The position numbers and the translations under genes were made by a program. Below are positions 27,931 to 37,642 of a stretch of DNA of 64,000 bases, piece after piece; position 1 is the stretch's first letter, and each line of letters begins with the position of its first letter. This DNA is from Vespula vulgaris. Its lineage: Eukaryota > Arthropoda > Insecta > Hymenoptera > Vespidae. The stretch is from assembly GCF_905475345.1 (NCBI RefSeq), contig NC_066606.1, forward strand, positions 2,535,001 through 2,599,000. Direction: 5' to 3'. Under the pieces are notes generated by a model. That model was given only the letters and a program-made list of their open reading frames with translations, did not search any database and was not told the DNA's origin.

Positions 27931-30900
27931 GTGTGATATATTATATTATTATTTTCTTTAGAATTATTCGCAAGAGTTTAAAAACGTGGTTCTTGAAAAC
28001 AATTTTGAAAAGGGTTTTATGATAAACAGTCTTATTACGAGTTTAATTCTCCGTTCCATTCGTATAACGTTGATTAGAAAAGAGAAACGAAGAAAAGAAA
28101 AATATAAAGAAAAAAAAAAAAAAAGAAATAAGAAGAACGTGTGCAATACAAGCGTAACGATTCGAGGTATTAAACGTATAAATAGAGCAAAGGGGAAAAA
28201 ATAAAAATCGTTTAATTGTAAGACGGAATATTATAGACGATTTATAAAGGAACGTAACTGCAGAAAGGAACGCATACAGACATAAACTCGATGAGAATTC
28301 TTCTTGAGTGCTTGGTAAACAAAAAACCTCGGTTAGACGCGAATGAGCTTTCTCTTTTCTCTTACGTACCTAAATGCAATACTACCGACGCACTAGACTT
28401 TATTAAAGGAGATTTTTTCTTCTCTTTTCTTTCTTTCTTTCTTTTTTTTTTTTTTTTAATTATACCGATGTTCTTTATATCTGGAAATAAATTGATATAT
28501 TATATGTATCATATATCATATTTATATTGTTATAATTTAAAAAGTATTATACCGATCTTTATATCTGGAAATAAATTGATATATGATGTATATCATATAC
28601 ATATACATACATATGTATATATATTATATATATATTGTTATAATTTAAAAAGTATATGCTGATAAAGGTCAACATTACTTACAATACTACATAATATTTT
28701 GTTTGATCTTTTTATTCGCTTATGTTTCTTTTTTTTTTTTTCTTTTTTTTTTGGATCGGAAATTGTATATATTTGTAAATGGAAATAATAATAATAATAA
28801 TAATAATAATAGTAATGATAATAATAATAAAAAGAAAATAATATTAAAAATATATAAAAAAAACAATTTGTTCTTTTGAATGTTTCCAAAGTTTACAAAC
28901 ACACACGGAAGTTATAAAAATTTTTGTTAAATGAAAATCGATACTTCAACAGTAAACAAAAATTGCAGATTATAACAATAGAAATTCAACGATTATCTAC
29001 AATATATCTTTCCATCGATATTTCATCGAGTTATGAGCCCTTAAAATTCAATAAATTTTATAATCGTTAAAATCGATCGACCGACGGCCATCGTGCTTCG
29101 AATGATCACAATTTCGAAAATTTACGAATGAACCAAAAAACAAAAAAAAAAGAAAAGGAAAAGAAAACAACAAAAAAAAAATCGATTAATGAATCATCGA
29201 TCGATCAATTGTAATTGTCAAATATTGAAAGGACAAATTCGTGATAACGTTCGCGATTACTTCAATAATTAATTGATGTTAAATGAGTCGAATATTTTAT
29301 TGAAAGATCGTACGATCATTCATCAACGATTTATTAATATATCCGGGATATCGAACGATAAAATCTTTTAAGTTGTGTGTGCGATAAGAAAATAATGAAT
29401 TAATTCGATTGGATTGGAACGAAATTGAAATAGGCAGACAGAAAAGTTTTAGTTCGTGATCGAGGATTAATAGTCAACGATATGGGGAGGTTTAAGTGTT
29501 GTACAATTATGAAGAGAACATTTTCGAGTTAGTAAAAAACGTGATGTAGATCTTTTTTTTTTTGGTTCTACTCGAAGCTCTTCGTATTTCCTTGATCGAC
29601 ATTTGACATGGGATTAAACCTGAAAAAGATCTGACAGAGTTTTCTCCCCTCTTTTTTCTTTTTATTTTTTTTTTCGTTTTCCCCCATTCCCCCCGTTCAC
29701 TGCATTTTTTTTTCGATGCCGCAATAAAGTCCGCAATAACGGATGGTTTATTCGTATAAATTAAAGCGAATGAAGCGGAATGACACGTAGATACGGACGA
29801 TGTTAATTAGGAACATTTGTAATTAATGATAATATAAACGATAACGGATATATTATATTCGTAAGTGATTAAAAAAAGAAAAAAGAAAGAAAATTGATAA
29901 ACTCTGTACAGATCCTTGTCATTTTTTATCTCGCAAACGTGATATGAATGAAATGAAATAAAAAAGAAAGGAAGAAGAAAAAAGTAATAACGTTTAATAT
30001 TAAATTGATTTCTTTTGTGTGCAGAATTCATTATTTTACTTAAAAAAAAAAAAAAAATGAAGACGTCGAATTCTCCCGTTATAATTAATAACGATATAAT
30101 GAATAATATGATTAATAACACATATATATATATATGTAAAAAAGAAATGAAACATTTGAAAGGAAAATAGTCAAAGTCGATTATCGATCAGCGATAAATG
30201 TAAATATGAAAGGTTCGTTAACTTTTCCACTACTATGTACGATTGACTACTATAGTCGCGTCATAGCACAAAACACCTGTTCACATATTACGGTTGACTA
30301 AAGTCGCTCGACAAATAACATTTATCTAAATAGAGAACGTATATTTGTCAATCAATCAACAATCAATGTTTTGCTCATCAATAGTTTCTTCCTTTAACTT
30401 TTATTACGACGATTAAAATTTCTTTTTATTATTATTTTAATTACAATTTTTTTTTCTACTGTACGTATATTTATATTCAGTGAAATATTACAGTGGACTG
30501 AAGTTACTCGATAAATAACGCTTCAATTAATAAATAAATAATCAATAACACGTCAATCGATAAACAATCAATGTTTTGTCCGTAGTATAACAATTCTCGT
30601 TCAATATTTTTCATTTCATTTTTATCATCGAAAAAAGGTGTACAACTTATGGTACGAAGTATTGATTTAGGAATGGTGTTTCTATTGCATTGAAAGGGTT
30701 CGAGATAAAATTATAGAAATAAATAAAAACGGACACACACACATATATATATATCGAAATAGATAAGTTCTTTCGTTATGCCTGAGGCAACTTGAAAGAT
30801 CTTAACGAACTTTACTTCGTAACGAAAAGAACGCCCTTCTTATAATTTCTTGTTTCCTTTCTATAAACACTCGCTTTAGAGCAGAAGATGTGCCCGAGGC

Positions 30901-31653
30901 CTATAAGGAAGTAACAAAAGGGCTGCCGGATATAGGAAATCGTGTGTGTATGTGTGCGTGTATGTGTATGTGTATGAAAGAAAAAGATTTACCTTTAGGC
31001 TTAAAGACGACTATCTTTCTCTTTTTCCTCTTATATTCTCTCTTTCTTAATCTCGTTTAAGATGGATGATGATGATGAAGTTGAGAAGAGGAAGGGACTG
31101 TGTTTATATCGACACAGTCAAAAAGATAATTGAACATTTCTATAATTTCGTACGCTAAATTCCCTTATATAAATAACATATTTCTACATTTCTATTCAGC
31201 TTTAAACGTTCCAATATTTCGCTATAACGACGGCCATTTTTAATTAATCTTGCACGATTTCGAGGAGTATGATTTTCAAACGAAACGAGTAACTCCGCCA
31301 TTTTGCAATGTTTCTGTTACTTCAGAAAGAATGAAAATAAAAAAAAGAAGAAAGAAGAAGCGAACGACGAAAATTGAACATTATATATTTTTATATATCG
31401 AGAGAAACAAATATCGTAGAAAAAAAAAATATATATATATATATATACACACGTATATTCATTTAGGAAATAATTATTTCCAAAAAGGTTTCGAAAACGT
31501 TTCGCTTATTTTTTTTCTATGCCTCAGGGTGATATCTACCCCTCTTTAATGATCGATGACTTGTAACCGTTAACCATTTCTTCACTATGGTTGACTGTTG
31601 GAAAGGGTAACGTGGGCGTACCGCAATCGATTAAATTTTCTCCTTTTATAGGG

Positions 31654-31685
<32 letters not shown>

Positions 31686-32492
31686 GTATGTGGTTTATAT
31701 ATATAGGTATATATGTATATATATATATATATTTCTAACACAGATATCGTGGCTGCAGAATCACCCATCTCTCACTTTTCAACGAAATGGGCCATCAACG
31801 TGGACCGAGTATCTACGTTAACGTAACGGCTAAAATCAATGGGTGTAGAGCAATCAATTATCTCTAATTGAAATTAGCCAGGACGACATGCGTGTCTGGT
31901 ATCCGGATGCCTAGTTAGTTTGGAGCATTTCATTGTCCAACTGTACGATTGGTTACGTTACTAGATTTTCGAGGATAAAGACTATTGGGAAATCGATTAG
32001 TATCGGTTCGAATGTTCATGGCCTTTTCATCTCTCTTAAATCGTTCGATACGGATTACGGATTACGGATTACGGATTACGTAGGTGTGTGTGTGTGTGTA
32101 TATATATATATACATAGCTGTACTATTGTCTGTATCTAATAATGAATATCTAATCGTTTCGTCGCTTTAAAAAATTCAGATCACATTTGTTTGGTAGTAT
32201 TTACTCAATTTTTTTTTCTTTTCATCTTCTTCTTTTTTTTTTTCTTTTTTACTTTTTTATTTTCTGCAACGTAGAGAACAATGTCTTTGGTTTGATCTAT
32301 ATAAAGCTTGCATTAATTTTTGATAATGATTTAATAATTAATTTTATAGCGAAAGAATGAAACAAAATTAAAAAATAATACTGATATACATATATACAGA
32401 TATATACATACCTATACATATATAAGTATAATGATTTGAAAATTACGTAACGTTATATAAAATTTTAAATTCTTTCTATCCTTCTTAAAAAA

Positions 32493-32546
<54 letters not shown>

Positions 32547-33607
32547 GTACACACATTATATTAGACGATACTTTCATTCATTTCACTCATGAGACAATTA
32601 ACGAAGAGTTTTATCGAATAAGATCACGTTAGATGTACATCGAGAAGTTTCGGGTCATATTAACGTATGTACGAACTAGTTGGATTTGATAATACATAAA
32701 TGCATACATATATACACACACACACACACACATAAACAAGCTATTTATACATACGTTATGAGAAACATGGACAGCTGCACATTGGAATTAACTCGTACTC
32801 AATTGCAATAATTTGGCTACATACACACATACATACACACATACCATACACATACTTGTGCTCGTTGCTCGAGGGGTAGAAGCCAGCAAACGAATTAAGG
32901 GAAAAGGGTTGGATATTGGTCAACCAGTGGACCAGTTGAAACACAGGATTTCTATCGGTGTATACGTCGATGAATACTCTACTAAATTCCCCATACGTTC
33001 CATATGGTACACAATCTATATACATATAAACATGTTTATATGTAGACTTTAACCTGTGCACACACACACACACATATATATATTTAAAGAGAGAGAGAGA
33101 GAGAAGAGAACAGCTGACTTCGATAGAAAACCACAAAAAGAGAAATCTAACATTTTCTATTGATTCAACGTGCTCTTATGTTATATTCATATATTTATTT
33201 ATTTATTTATTTATTTAGTTATTTATTTATTTATTTTTGTTTGTTTGCTTTCTTTTCTTTGTTTTTTTCCTTCTCGTTGAAATTTATCAAGACCTTCATA
33301 TTTTTACTTATTGTTTTTTATTATTTGTCCGAACGAAAGTATCGAAAAATATTATTGTATCTTTTTTTCTTTTCCTTTTTTATTATCAAAATAAAAAAAA
33401 AACAATTATTCCAGAAGAATAATTCCGATTAAGATGAGAACGAAGGTTATTACGCGGGTTGGAGTCATATGTCGCGAGAGAAGTATGTGATAGATAGAAA
33501 CGTGAAGATGAGTGATAACGTATGGACGATAAGAAAAGAGATGTGTTCTAGTTATTCGAATTTTTTGAATATCTTTCCTTTCGAATATTGATTTATATCG
33601 GAAAAAG

Positions 33608-33649
<42 letters not shown>

Positions 33650-34466
33650 TTATATAGATATATCTTTTAAATAGAAACTATAGTATAGTATAAATTTGTT
33701 CCACGTATTTCTATTTTATATATACTATTCATAACTATATTTCAAATGGATGACTATATATGCATATACATACATACATATATACACACACATACATTGA
33801 TATATATATATGTGTATATATATATGTAAATAACTAGTATATTACCTACTCTATGCGTGAACCGAGATCAAAGGGAGAAAAGCCCAAATTTGTAACACGA
33901 AGGTAAACTGCAACTAGTTATGATCGGGCACTAGTAATATGTAAATAATATGTAAATAACAACAAATTCGTTGTTATCCATTATTCTTCGAAATAGAAGA
34001 ATAAATCGATGATATTGTTATCGAGAAAATCGTGAAGGAACAAATAAAAATGATTTAGTCGATTTAAATATAATATATGTGATATTAATTTATCATTTTC
34101 TTCTAAACTATTCTTCATTAATTATTTACTTTATATTTATTATTACATACGTATGTATGTATATTGATAACATATGATAGGATTGAATGACTTCATTATT
34201 ACTGGATTAACAATTGAATTAACAAATATACGAATTTATAAACGTGTTTAAGAGTAAACTACAGAGATAATTTTCGAATTGTTATATATATATATATATA
34301 GTAATAAACAAAGATATAAATTATACTTACACATATGATAGAGAACCAAGTTGCTCTTGCTTCCATTGTACTTTTGGAAAGCTCTGTTCGTCGGAGCGAA
34401 AACGGTAACATGACGATACGTCAAAGTGTTGTTCGCCACCTGGCTCGTCTCCAATAGTTGATAAAA
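1..34466 (-). CDS. Fas1: Fasciclin 1 (FAS1-domain cell adhesion protein), partial: five internal coding exons
   Basis: Fasciclin 1 is an extracellular, usually GPI-anchored adhesion protein with four FAS1 domains, acting in axon growth and guidance. Five minus-strand exons (34331-34466, 8405-8598, 1558-1688, 1119-1215, 1-119) have AG acceptors and, for the four whose ends are in the window, GT donors. Their phases fit (0/1, 1/0, 0/2, 2/0, 0/2) and they give 225 residues without a stop. The first FAS1 domain opens with FYQLLE, has the H1-like motif [14 protein letters not shown] and closes with the H2-like motif [11 protein letters not shown]. The second has [12 protein letters not shown] and [13 protein letters not shown]. 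The order and spacing match insect Fas1. The signal-peptide exon upstream of 34466 was not found, and the rest of domain 2 plus domains 3-4 lie beyond the left edge. The intron 8599-34330 is 25,732 nt and contains Orc3 in antisense. Identification is from family knowledge; the exon joins are read directly. Confidence 0.93.
873..902. repeat. CTGAGA hexamer repeat
   Basis: Five perfect units of CTGAGA, directly followed by a G-rich stretch. Confidence 0.85.
925..959 (+). repeat. TTGGGG-like G-rich tract, potential G-quadruplex
   Basis: Plus strand: GGG, then three GGGG blocks at 931, 937 and 943 separated by TT, then a GGGGG at 955-959. Four or more G-runs of at least three with two-base loops is a textbook quadruplex pattern. 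It lies on the template strand of Fas1. Confidence 0.75.
1119..1215 (-). CDS. Fas1: Fas1 coding exon: H1 motif of second FAS1 domain
   Basis: 97 nt. One base completes an Arg codon, then 32 residues follow, from [13 protein letters not shown] to [12 protein letters not shown]. The acceptor is TTTTCAAG|A at 1216-1217 and the donor is GTGAATAA at 1118. The upstream intron is only 342 nt. Confidence 0.92.
1558..1688 (-). CDS. Fas1: Fas1 coding exon: end of domain 1, start of domain 2
   Basis: 131 nt, phase 0 in and phase 2 out. It begins [15 protein letters not shown], the H2-type signature that closes FAS1 domain 1, and continues to [11 protein letters not shown] and NHRV at the start of domain 2. 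The donor GTAAAAAT follows at 1557. Confidence 0.92.
2601..3454. repeat. Three-copy tandem repeat, unit about 290 bp
   Basis: Copies begin at 2601, 2889 and 3189 with GAAGAGAACGAGACTGG. Copies 1 and 2 differ by only a few substitutions over about 280 bp. Copy 2 carries a 12-bp direct duplication of TTATTTATTAAAG-type sequence at its end, and the second half of copy 3 is more diverged. Each copy contains the same TC-rich block, an ATTATAAATATTTCATAAAA block and a TG microsatellite. The shared open frame (ending KISGIINIS or KISRIINIS) looks fortuitous. Confidence 0.9.
4719..4875. repeat. GA microsatellite followed by a long AT microsatellite
   Basis: GA dinucleotides at 4719-4754, a short unique spacer, then about 56 bases of perfect AT at 4820-4875. 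Confidence 0.9.
7301..7348. repeat. TA microsatellite
   Basis: About 48 bases of perfect TA, preceded by a GA-rich run from 7261. Confidence 0.9.
8281..8394. repeat. GTAT tetranucleotide and AT dinucleotide arrays
   Basis: Perfect GTAT at 8281-8312 and perfect AT at 8351-8394, ending nine bases downstream of the Fas1 exon's splice donor. Confidence 0.9.
8405..8598 (-). CDS. Fas1: Fas1 coding exon: middle of first FAS1 domain
   Basis: 194 nt. The acceptor is TTTTTCCAG, followed by two bases completing a Ser codon with the previous exon, then 64 residues. The donor is CAG|GTATGT. It includes [15 protein letters not shown] and [12 protein letters not shown], the stretch before the second conserved motif of a FAS1 domain. 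It lies about 1.1 kb upstream of the start codon of Orc3, on the opposite strand. Confidence 0.93.
8599..9675 (+). promoter_or_regulatory. Region upstream of Orc3, between it and the Fas1 exon
   Basis: About 1.1 kb that must hold the Orc3 promoter and 5' UTR if transcription starts locally. It holds poly-T runs (8645-8760), a non-repetitive GC-richer block at 8930-9075, a GA microsatellite (9078-9150), and AT-rich DNA to 9470. A more complex stretch (9480-9670) follows, just before the start codon. No convincing TATA box was seen. Promoter activity is inferred from position only. Confidence 0.35.
9078..9150. repeat. GA microsatellite upstream of Orc3
   Basis: Interrupted GA array. It makes the Lys/Arg/Glu-rich part of a plus-strand open frame that is otherwise non-repetitive. 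Confidence 0.9.
9676..13548 (+). CDS. Orc3: Origin recognition complex subunit 3, 14 exons, complete
   Basis: ORC3 is a nuclear subunit of the six-protein complex that marks replication origins and helps load the MCM helicase. Exons: 9676-9699, 9932-10063, 10175-10295, 10372-10529, 10592-10749, 10830-10938, 11016-11180, 11282-11479, 11555-11671, 11783-12073, 12177-12410, 12561-12680, 13153-13220, 13455-13548. All introns are GT/AG and the phases close exactly: 1,989 nt, 662 residues plus TGA. The start at 9676 is supported by an in-frame TGA six bases upstream and by the family-like [11 protein letters not shown]. Landmarks are LLTGVNVPDH (about residue 90), the Walker-B-like strand [10 protein letters not shown] (176-185) of the degenerate AAA+ domain, [18 protein letters not shown] (594-611) and the C-terminal winged-helix end [18 protein letters not shown]. 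Length is slightly below the roughly 710 of human ORC3. Third codon positions are A/T-rich. It is nested antisense in a Fas1 intron. Confidence 0.95.
13549..13677 (+). other. Orc3: Orc3 3' UTR with polyadenylation signal
   Basis: Behind the TGA there is a T-rich stretch and a canonical AATAAA at 13672-13677 in the context TGTAATAAACACTGATCATTG. An earlier AATAAA at 13554 lies only about six bases past the stop and is less likely to be used alone. The exact cleavage site cannot be read. Confidence 0.6.
14033..14063. repeat. TC microsatellite
   Basis: Perfect CT run directly followed by a 75-codon open frame (14075-14302) that I do not recognise. Confidence 0.85.
15898..16210. repeat. Decayed three-copy tandem repeat, unit about 115 bp
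   Basis: Units start at 15898, 16013 and 16127 with ACTRAATCYATTTRTG/ATAC followed by CAGTTCAGTA-like and GATTGATGAATGTA-like segments, then a purine-rich AAAAGAAAA tail. Spacing is 115 and 114 bp. Substitutions and tail-length changes indicate an older duplication than the one at 2601. Confidence 0.75.
17630..18060. repeat. Decayed tandem repeat, unit about 150 bp, with a 20-bp palindrome
   Basis: Copy 1 contains the perfect palindrome TTATCTACTTAAGTAGATAA (17650-17669). Copy 2 has a two-base variant at 17799-17818, 149 bp downstream. A third, more diverged copy follows near 17950-18060 (GATCCTATTGG, AATATTTTATTGATCTAATAAATAAT). Shared blocks are TTTTTCGAGATTCTATTAGAAAT-like and GTATAAAAATATTTT-like sequence. 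Confidence 0.75.
19885..19900. repeat. 16-bp perfect palindrome
   Basis: CATTCTCTAGAGAATG, inside a non-repetitive island (19660-19910). Confidence 0.85.
21030..21260. other. Non-repetitive island with hairpin
   Basis: About 230 bp of complex, GC-richer sequence in otherwise AT-rich intron. It contains a perfect 10-bp inverted repeat (21179-21188 ACCGCCTACC and 21193-21202 GGTAGGCGGT, loop ACAC) and a second small stem around CCCTATCGGGGATATAGG (about 21240-21257). It is a candidate conserved regulatory element or structured RNA; nothing in the sequence decides which. Confidence 0.4.
21857..21893. repeat. GA microsatellite
   Basis: Perfect GA run in the Fas1 intron. Confidence 0.85.
22751..22801 (-). 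other. Candidate first coding exon of an unrecognised minus-strand transcript
   Basis: Minus strand: an ATG in context TTATAATGG, 17 codons ([17 protein letters not shown]) and a strong donor CAG|GTGAGC. The phase (0 at the donor) does not fit the next Fas1 exon at 8598, which needs one base carried in, so it cannot be a coding alternative start of Fas1. No matching downstream exon was found. It may be chance. Confidence 0.2.
24490..24735. other. Non-repetitive island, candidate regulatory DNA
   Basis: About 240 bp of complex sequence with a small inverted repeat (TTTCCGCGA ... TCGCGAAA around 24612-24640) and GGTATAAAAG at its right end, 24716-24725. The latter resembles a plus-strand TATA box, but no plus-strand exon is evident downstream. 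Confidence 0.25.
25381..25427. repeat. GATA tetranucleotide array
   Basis: Perfect AGAT repeat of about 47 bases. Confidence 0.9.
25742..25801 (+). repeat. Interstitial telomere-like array (CTAAC pentamers)
   Basis: Twelve consecutive 5-bp units in register: six CTAAC (a permutation of CCTAA, the complement of the insect telomere repeat TTAGG), four CTCAC and two GTAAC. Confidence 0.8.
26372..26415. repeat. GAATC pentamer array
   Basis: About nine units of GAATC/CGAAT, flanked by degenerate GAATT/GAAAC units. Confidence 0.9.
27525..27556 (+). promoter_or_regulatory. Paired GAGTGACGT elements abutting a splice-donor-like site
   Basis: GAGTGACGT occurs at 27525-27533 and again at 27540-27548. 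The second is followed at once by CG|GTAAGTGATT, a near-consensus plus-strand splice donor. TGACGT is a half-site of the CREB/ATF element. It could be a non-coding first exon with promoter-proximal sites; that is inference. Confidence 0.25.
27859..27930. repeat. TTA trinucleotide array
   Basis: About 72 bases of uninterrupted ATT/TTA. Confidence 0.9.
28459..28656. repeat. Two-copy tandem duplication, unit about 90-110 bp
   Basis: ATTATACCGAT ... TCTGGAAATAAATTGATATAT ... TATTGTTATAATTTAAAAAGTAT occurs from 28459 and again from 28546. The second copy is lengthened by an internal CATATA expansion. Confidence 0.8.
30286..30590. repeat. Decayed two-copy duplication, period 200 bp
   Basis: TATTACGGTTGACTAAAG at 30286 and TATTACAGTGGACTGAAG at 30486 each begin a block containing GCTCGACAAATAAC / ACTCGATAAATAAC and ending ACAATCAATGTTTTG. 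A weaker related start (TACGATTGACTACTATAG) is seen near 30238. Confidence 0.7.
31740..31990. other. Non-repetitive island, candidate regulatory DNA
   Basis: About 250 bp of complex sequence with TCTCTAATTGAAATTAG and GTATCCGGATGCC motifs. Open frames across it are short and unsupported. Confidence 0.3.
32051..32080. repeat. GGATTAC heptamer array
   Basis: Four units of GGATTAC, followed by a TG/TA microsatellite. Confidence 0.85.
32500..32545. repeat. AT microsatellite
   Basis: About 45 bases of perfect AT. Confidence 0.9.
34331..34466 (-). CDS. Fas1: Fas1 coding exon: start of first FAS1 domain
   Basis: 136 nt encoding 45 residues plus one base. The acceptor is TTGTTACAG immediately before the TTT codon at 34466, and the donor is GTAAGT at 34330. 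It reads [17 protein letters not shown], then the conserved H1-type [14 protein letters not shown]. It starts in phase 0, so the missing upstream exon (signal peptide and the mature N-terminus) must end on a complete codon. Confidence 0.93.
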
Positions 34467-34892
34467 CTGTAACAAAATAAAAAGAAAGAACAAAAATAAG
34501 TAAAACAAGATAAGAAATAACTTGAACATTTTTTCAAACATTTATATAATATTTCTCTTTCGATCTTAATTATTTTCATTATCTAATATAATCCAATTTC
34601 TAATTCGTTATTAAAAAACTATGTTTATACGTGTTTTTTAATCGCTCTTAAGTTTCCTTTGTTTTGTTTTTCTTTTTTATCCTATACGTATCATGGTTAC
34701 GGTAGGATTATACAATTTCTTTTTTCTCCATTTTTTCTCTCCTTTTTTTTTTTGCAACATTTTTCTCCGTGAATTGAGAAAAGACTATGGAGAGTTTTAC
34801 GGGTACCATATTGTTCTACCGTATTTGTGGCACATATTGTCGCGATATACCCCCCGATCCGAGTTAGTTCAAAAGTGCAGTAAAAGTTAAAC

Positions 34893-36130
34893 GTTCAACG
34901 TGATGTGCTTGTCACACGGTTCGGTTATTTCTCGCATAAAAAAAACACACACACACACGGAATACACGCGCATACACATAGAAAAACAGATTGATAAATT
35001 TCGAAAGAAGTTAGAAACAGTTGTAAATCCCGTCTGGAGAATTAATTATGTTAAATAATGAAAACAAAAAAAAAGAATTAACAATTATTACTATTAGTAT
35101 ATTATTATCATAGTGTTTCTTAGATATAATGTTAACAAAATTTTATTTATTTATTTATGCGTTTTATTTTAATGATACGTATCACAAACGAACTGTTAAG
35201 ACTTTAATAACATAGAAACGTTGTCAATTTTGTTTTAAAAGATAGTTTAATAATAGACGATTTTTAAAATAATTATTTGACTATCTTGATAATAACAAGA
35301 AAGTTTATTTACCCATTCAACGTGACGTACACGTTACACGTTCGTTTATTCAACAAACACACAAACACGCATACGCAACGTAATCATTATTCTTGTTCGT
35401 AGCTGTCAACTCTTTAAAAAGATAGTAAACGTTATAAATATTATACTCAAAGTATACATAAATAGAATCGATTAATTTTCACTAGAATATTATACTTTGA
35501 TCTTTTGATAATAGCAACGAATTTCTATTTATTCGTTAAACGTGATATGCATATCAAACACTCGATTATTTTTCAAGCGCATACACATACACGTAGTAGG
35601 TTACACCTATCGTCGATTTAAAAATTATTAATATTTCCTTAAATAAAATCGATAATTTTCATTAGAATGTTATATTTAGTATCTTGATAATAACAATAAA
35701 CTTTCAAATCCGTTCAACGTGTAATATATAATACATACTCGATTATACTTCAAAAACACACACACACACATACACGTGCACGGTTACATGGACTATCAAT
35801 TTTTTAAAAAGATAAAAATGTTATAAATATTTTCTCAAAGTATACTTAAATAAAATCGATAATTTTTATTAGAATATTATATCTAGTATCTCGATGATAA
35901 CAACAAAGTTTCAAATGTATATATCGTTCGATGTATATATCGCATGTTCGATTATTCTTCGAAAACATATATATACATACACACATATATACATGTACGG
36001 TTACAGGACTATCAATTCTTTAGGAAGATAACAACGTTATAAATATTTTCTCAATATATCGATGTTATCAATATCTTCTCTATATACTTAAATAAAATCG
36101 ACCAATTTATGATTGGAATATTATATATTT
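34893..36130. repeat. Decayed satellite-like tandem repeat, unit about 180-220 bp
   Basis: A GTTCAACGTGATGTGC-like block followed by CACGGTTCGGTTATTT/ACTCGATTATTCTTCAA and a CA microsatellite recurs at 34893, 35315, 35535, 35712 and 35926. Between blocks another shared segment recurs: AATAAAATCGATAATTTTYATTAGAAT, TATCTTGATAATAACAA and AAAGATA..ACGTTATAAATATTTTCTCAA. The first gap (422 bp) equals about two units. Confidence 0.8.
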
Positions 36131-36149
36131 GATATTTACGATAATAAGA

Positions 36150-36310
36150 AGAACTATCCAACGCAATGATCGTTTTCCATGGTCGACGAGCAACGACCTA
36201 TCCCATACCTATCCAATTTGAAGTTAAATCGATTGACAAGCAGTCAAGGCTGGAACTGTTAGTCCATTTAATTAGTATGTATCGACGCTCAGGAAATTGA
36301 CCGATCGTTA
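36150..36310. other. Non-repetitive island, candidate regulatory DNA
   Basis: About 160 bp of complex sequence immediately after the satellite-like block, including CCATGGTCGACGAGC and ATTTAATTAG. No coding evidence. Confidence 0.25.
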
Positions 36311-37265
36311 CTAGTACCGTTTATGGTGAACTGTTTTGAAGTTCTCTCTCTTTCTCTCTCTCTCTCTGTCTTTTACGAATTAATACATCATATTAAATAA
36401 TTTTGATAAATGCATTTTAAGGAATAACAATGCAAAATTTAATATAAACAGGAAGAATATCAAATTGTACGACATTGCATACTCGTGCTTTGCCCGGTTT
36501 AACTTTTTTCTCTGTTATATTACAATTACATACTATTGCATTTCAATACTATATATATCTCTGTATGTGTGTGTGTGTGTGTGTGTAATAAGAGATGCAA
36601 GGAAATTTCGTTCAAATGCAACGTCAACGAAATAATCGCGTTTTTATGACGACGTCGAAAGTTCCAACGAGAATTGGAATACAGCTTGAACGTCGTTTTT
36701 ATTTTGTATGTGCGTTTGAAAAAAAAAAGAAGAAAAAAAAAGAGTTGGAATTTTGTGCGTACCCGTTGTAAAAATTTTACGTGGTACCATGTTGTAAATA
36801 CGTATGTATACTTTTCTTTCCTTTTAATATTTCTCTCTCTCTCTCTCTCTCTTTTTTTTTTTTAATTTATTTTTTCCTTTCCTCTTTCTATCGCCCCCAC
36901 CTTCATCCCTATTCTCACCTATGTCGCTGCCCTGCGTTTCTTGTTTCTCGTTTTCCAACAACTTCTTCTCGAGCGAAGGTTTGTCGTTTAACTCGAAACG
37001 CGAAACGTCAGGTACGGGTTAAATCAGACATTTCGAAATTGAATGAAAAATATTTTTTTCCTCTATTCTTTTTTCTCTTGCTCTTTTCTTTCTTTTTTTT
37101 TTTTTTTTAATAATCTTTTCTGTATTACGTAGGCATGTATGTAATGTATTTTATTTTAGTTTTTTTTTTCTAAATTTTTTGTTGTCAATCATTTCAATCG
37201 AGGATATTTTTTTGACAGTAGAAAAGGTGAATATTGTGTGTGTGTGTGTGTTCGTGTAATATGAA

Positions 37266-37301
<36 letters not shown>

Positions 37302-37642
37302 TGTATGTATTAGAATTGACCAATAAGTAATTTTGCAATTTTCAATATAAAATATAACAGGTAGTTGTTTAGTTAGATATACAAAATATTATATATTTAT
37401 TCAATGAAAGAATAATAATTATGTAAGATATATAATATTTTTATTCAAATATATTTAGTTTATTCATTAAGATGTAAAATATGAATGATTACCTATACAA
37501 AAAAAATATATATAGTATAGAGTTATTAGTTACAGTATTTTTAGATAAAACGAAAGAATAAAAAGAATACTAATTTATAGTTATTATTATTCATTTAGAT
37601 ATAAAATATTACAAGTCTGTAATAAAACAAATTTAATAATAA

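Larger units (their letters stand above)
27557..34330 (-). other. Fas1 intron up to the first FAS1-domain exon
   Basis: Includes the listed arrays and two decayed duplications, a TTTA run (33192-33236), an AT run (33610-33646), and less repetitive patches at 29030-29110, 29560-29620, 30780-30920, 31200-31330 and 32860-33010. The last has open frames on both strands, which argues against either being coding. No gene was recognised. Confidence 0.6.

Noticed and set aside
32813..33136. Overlapping open frames on both strands across non-repetitive DNA
   Set aside because: Simultaneous openness on both strands, CA-repeat ends and no family match make coding unlikely.
36908..37012. Exon-like segments on both strands (minus: acceptor-to-GTGAGA; plus: ATG 36921 to GTACGG)
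   Set aside because: Both strands are open over the same bases. The minus version ends in a phase incompatible with the Fas1 exon at 34466, and neither peptide is recognised.
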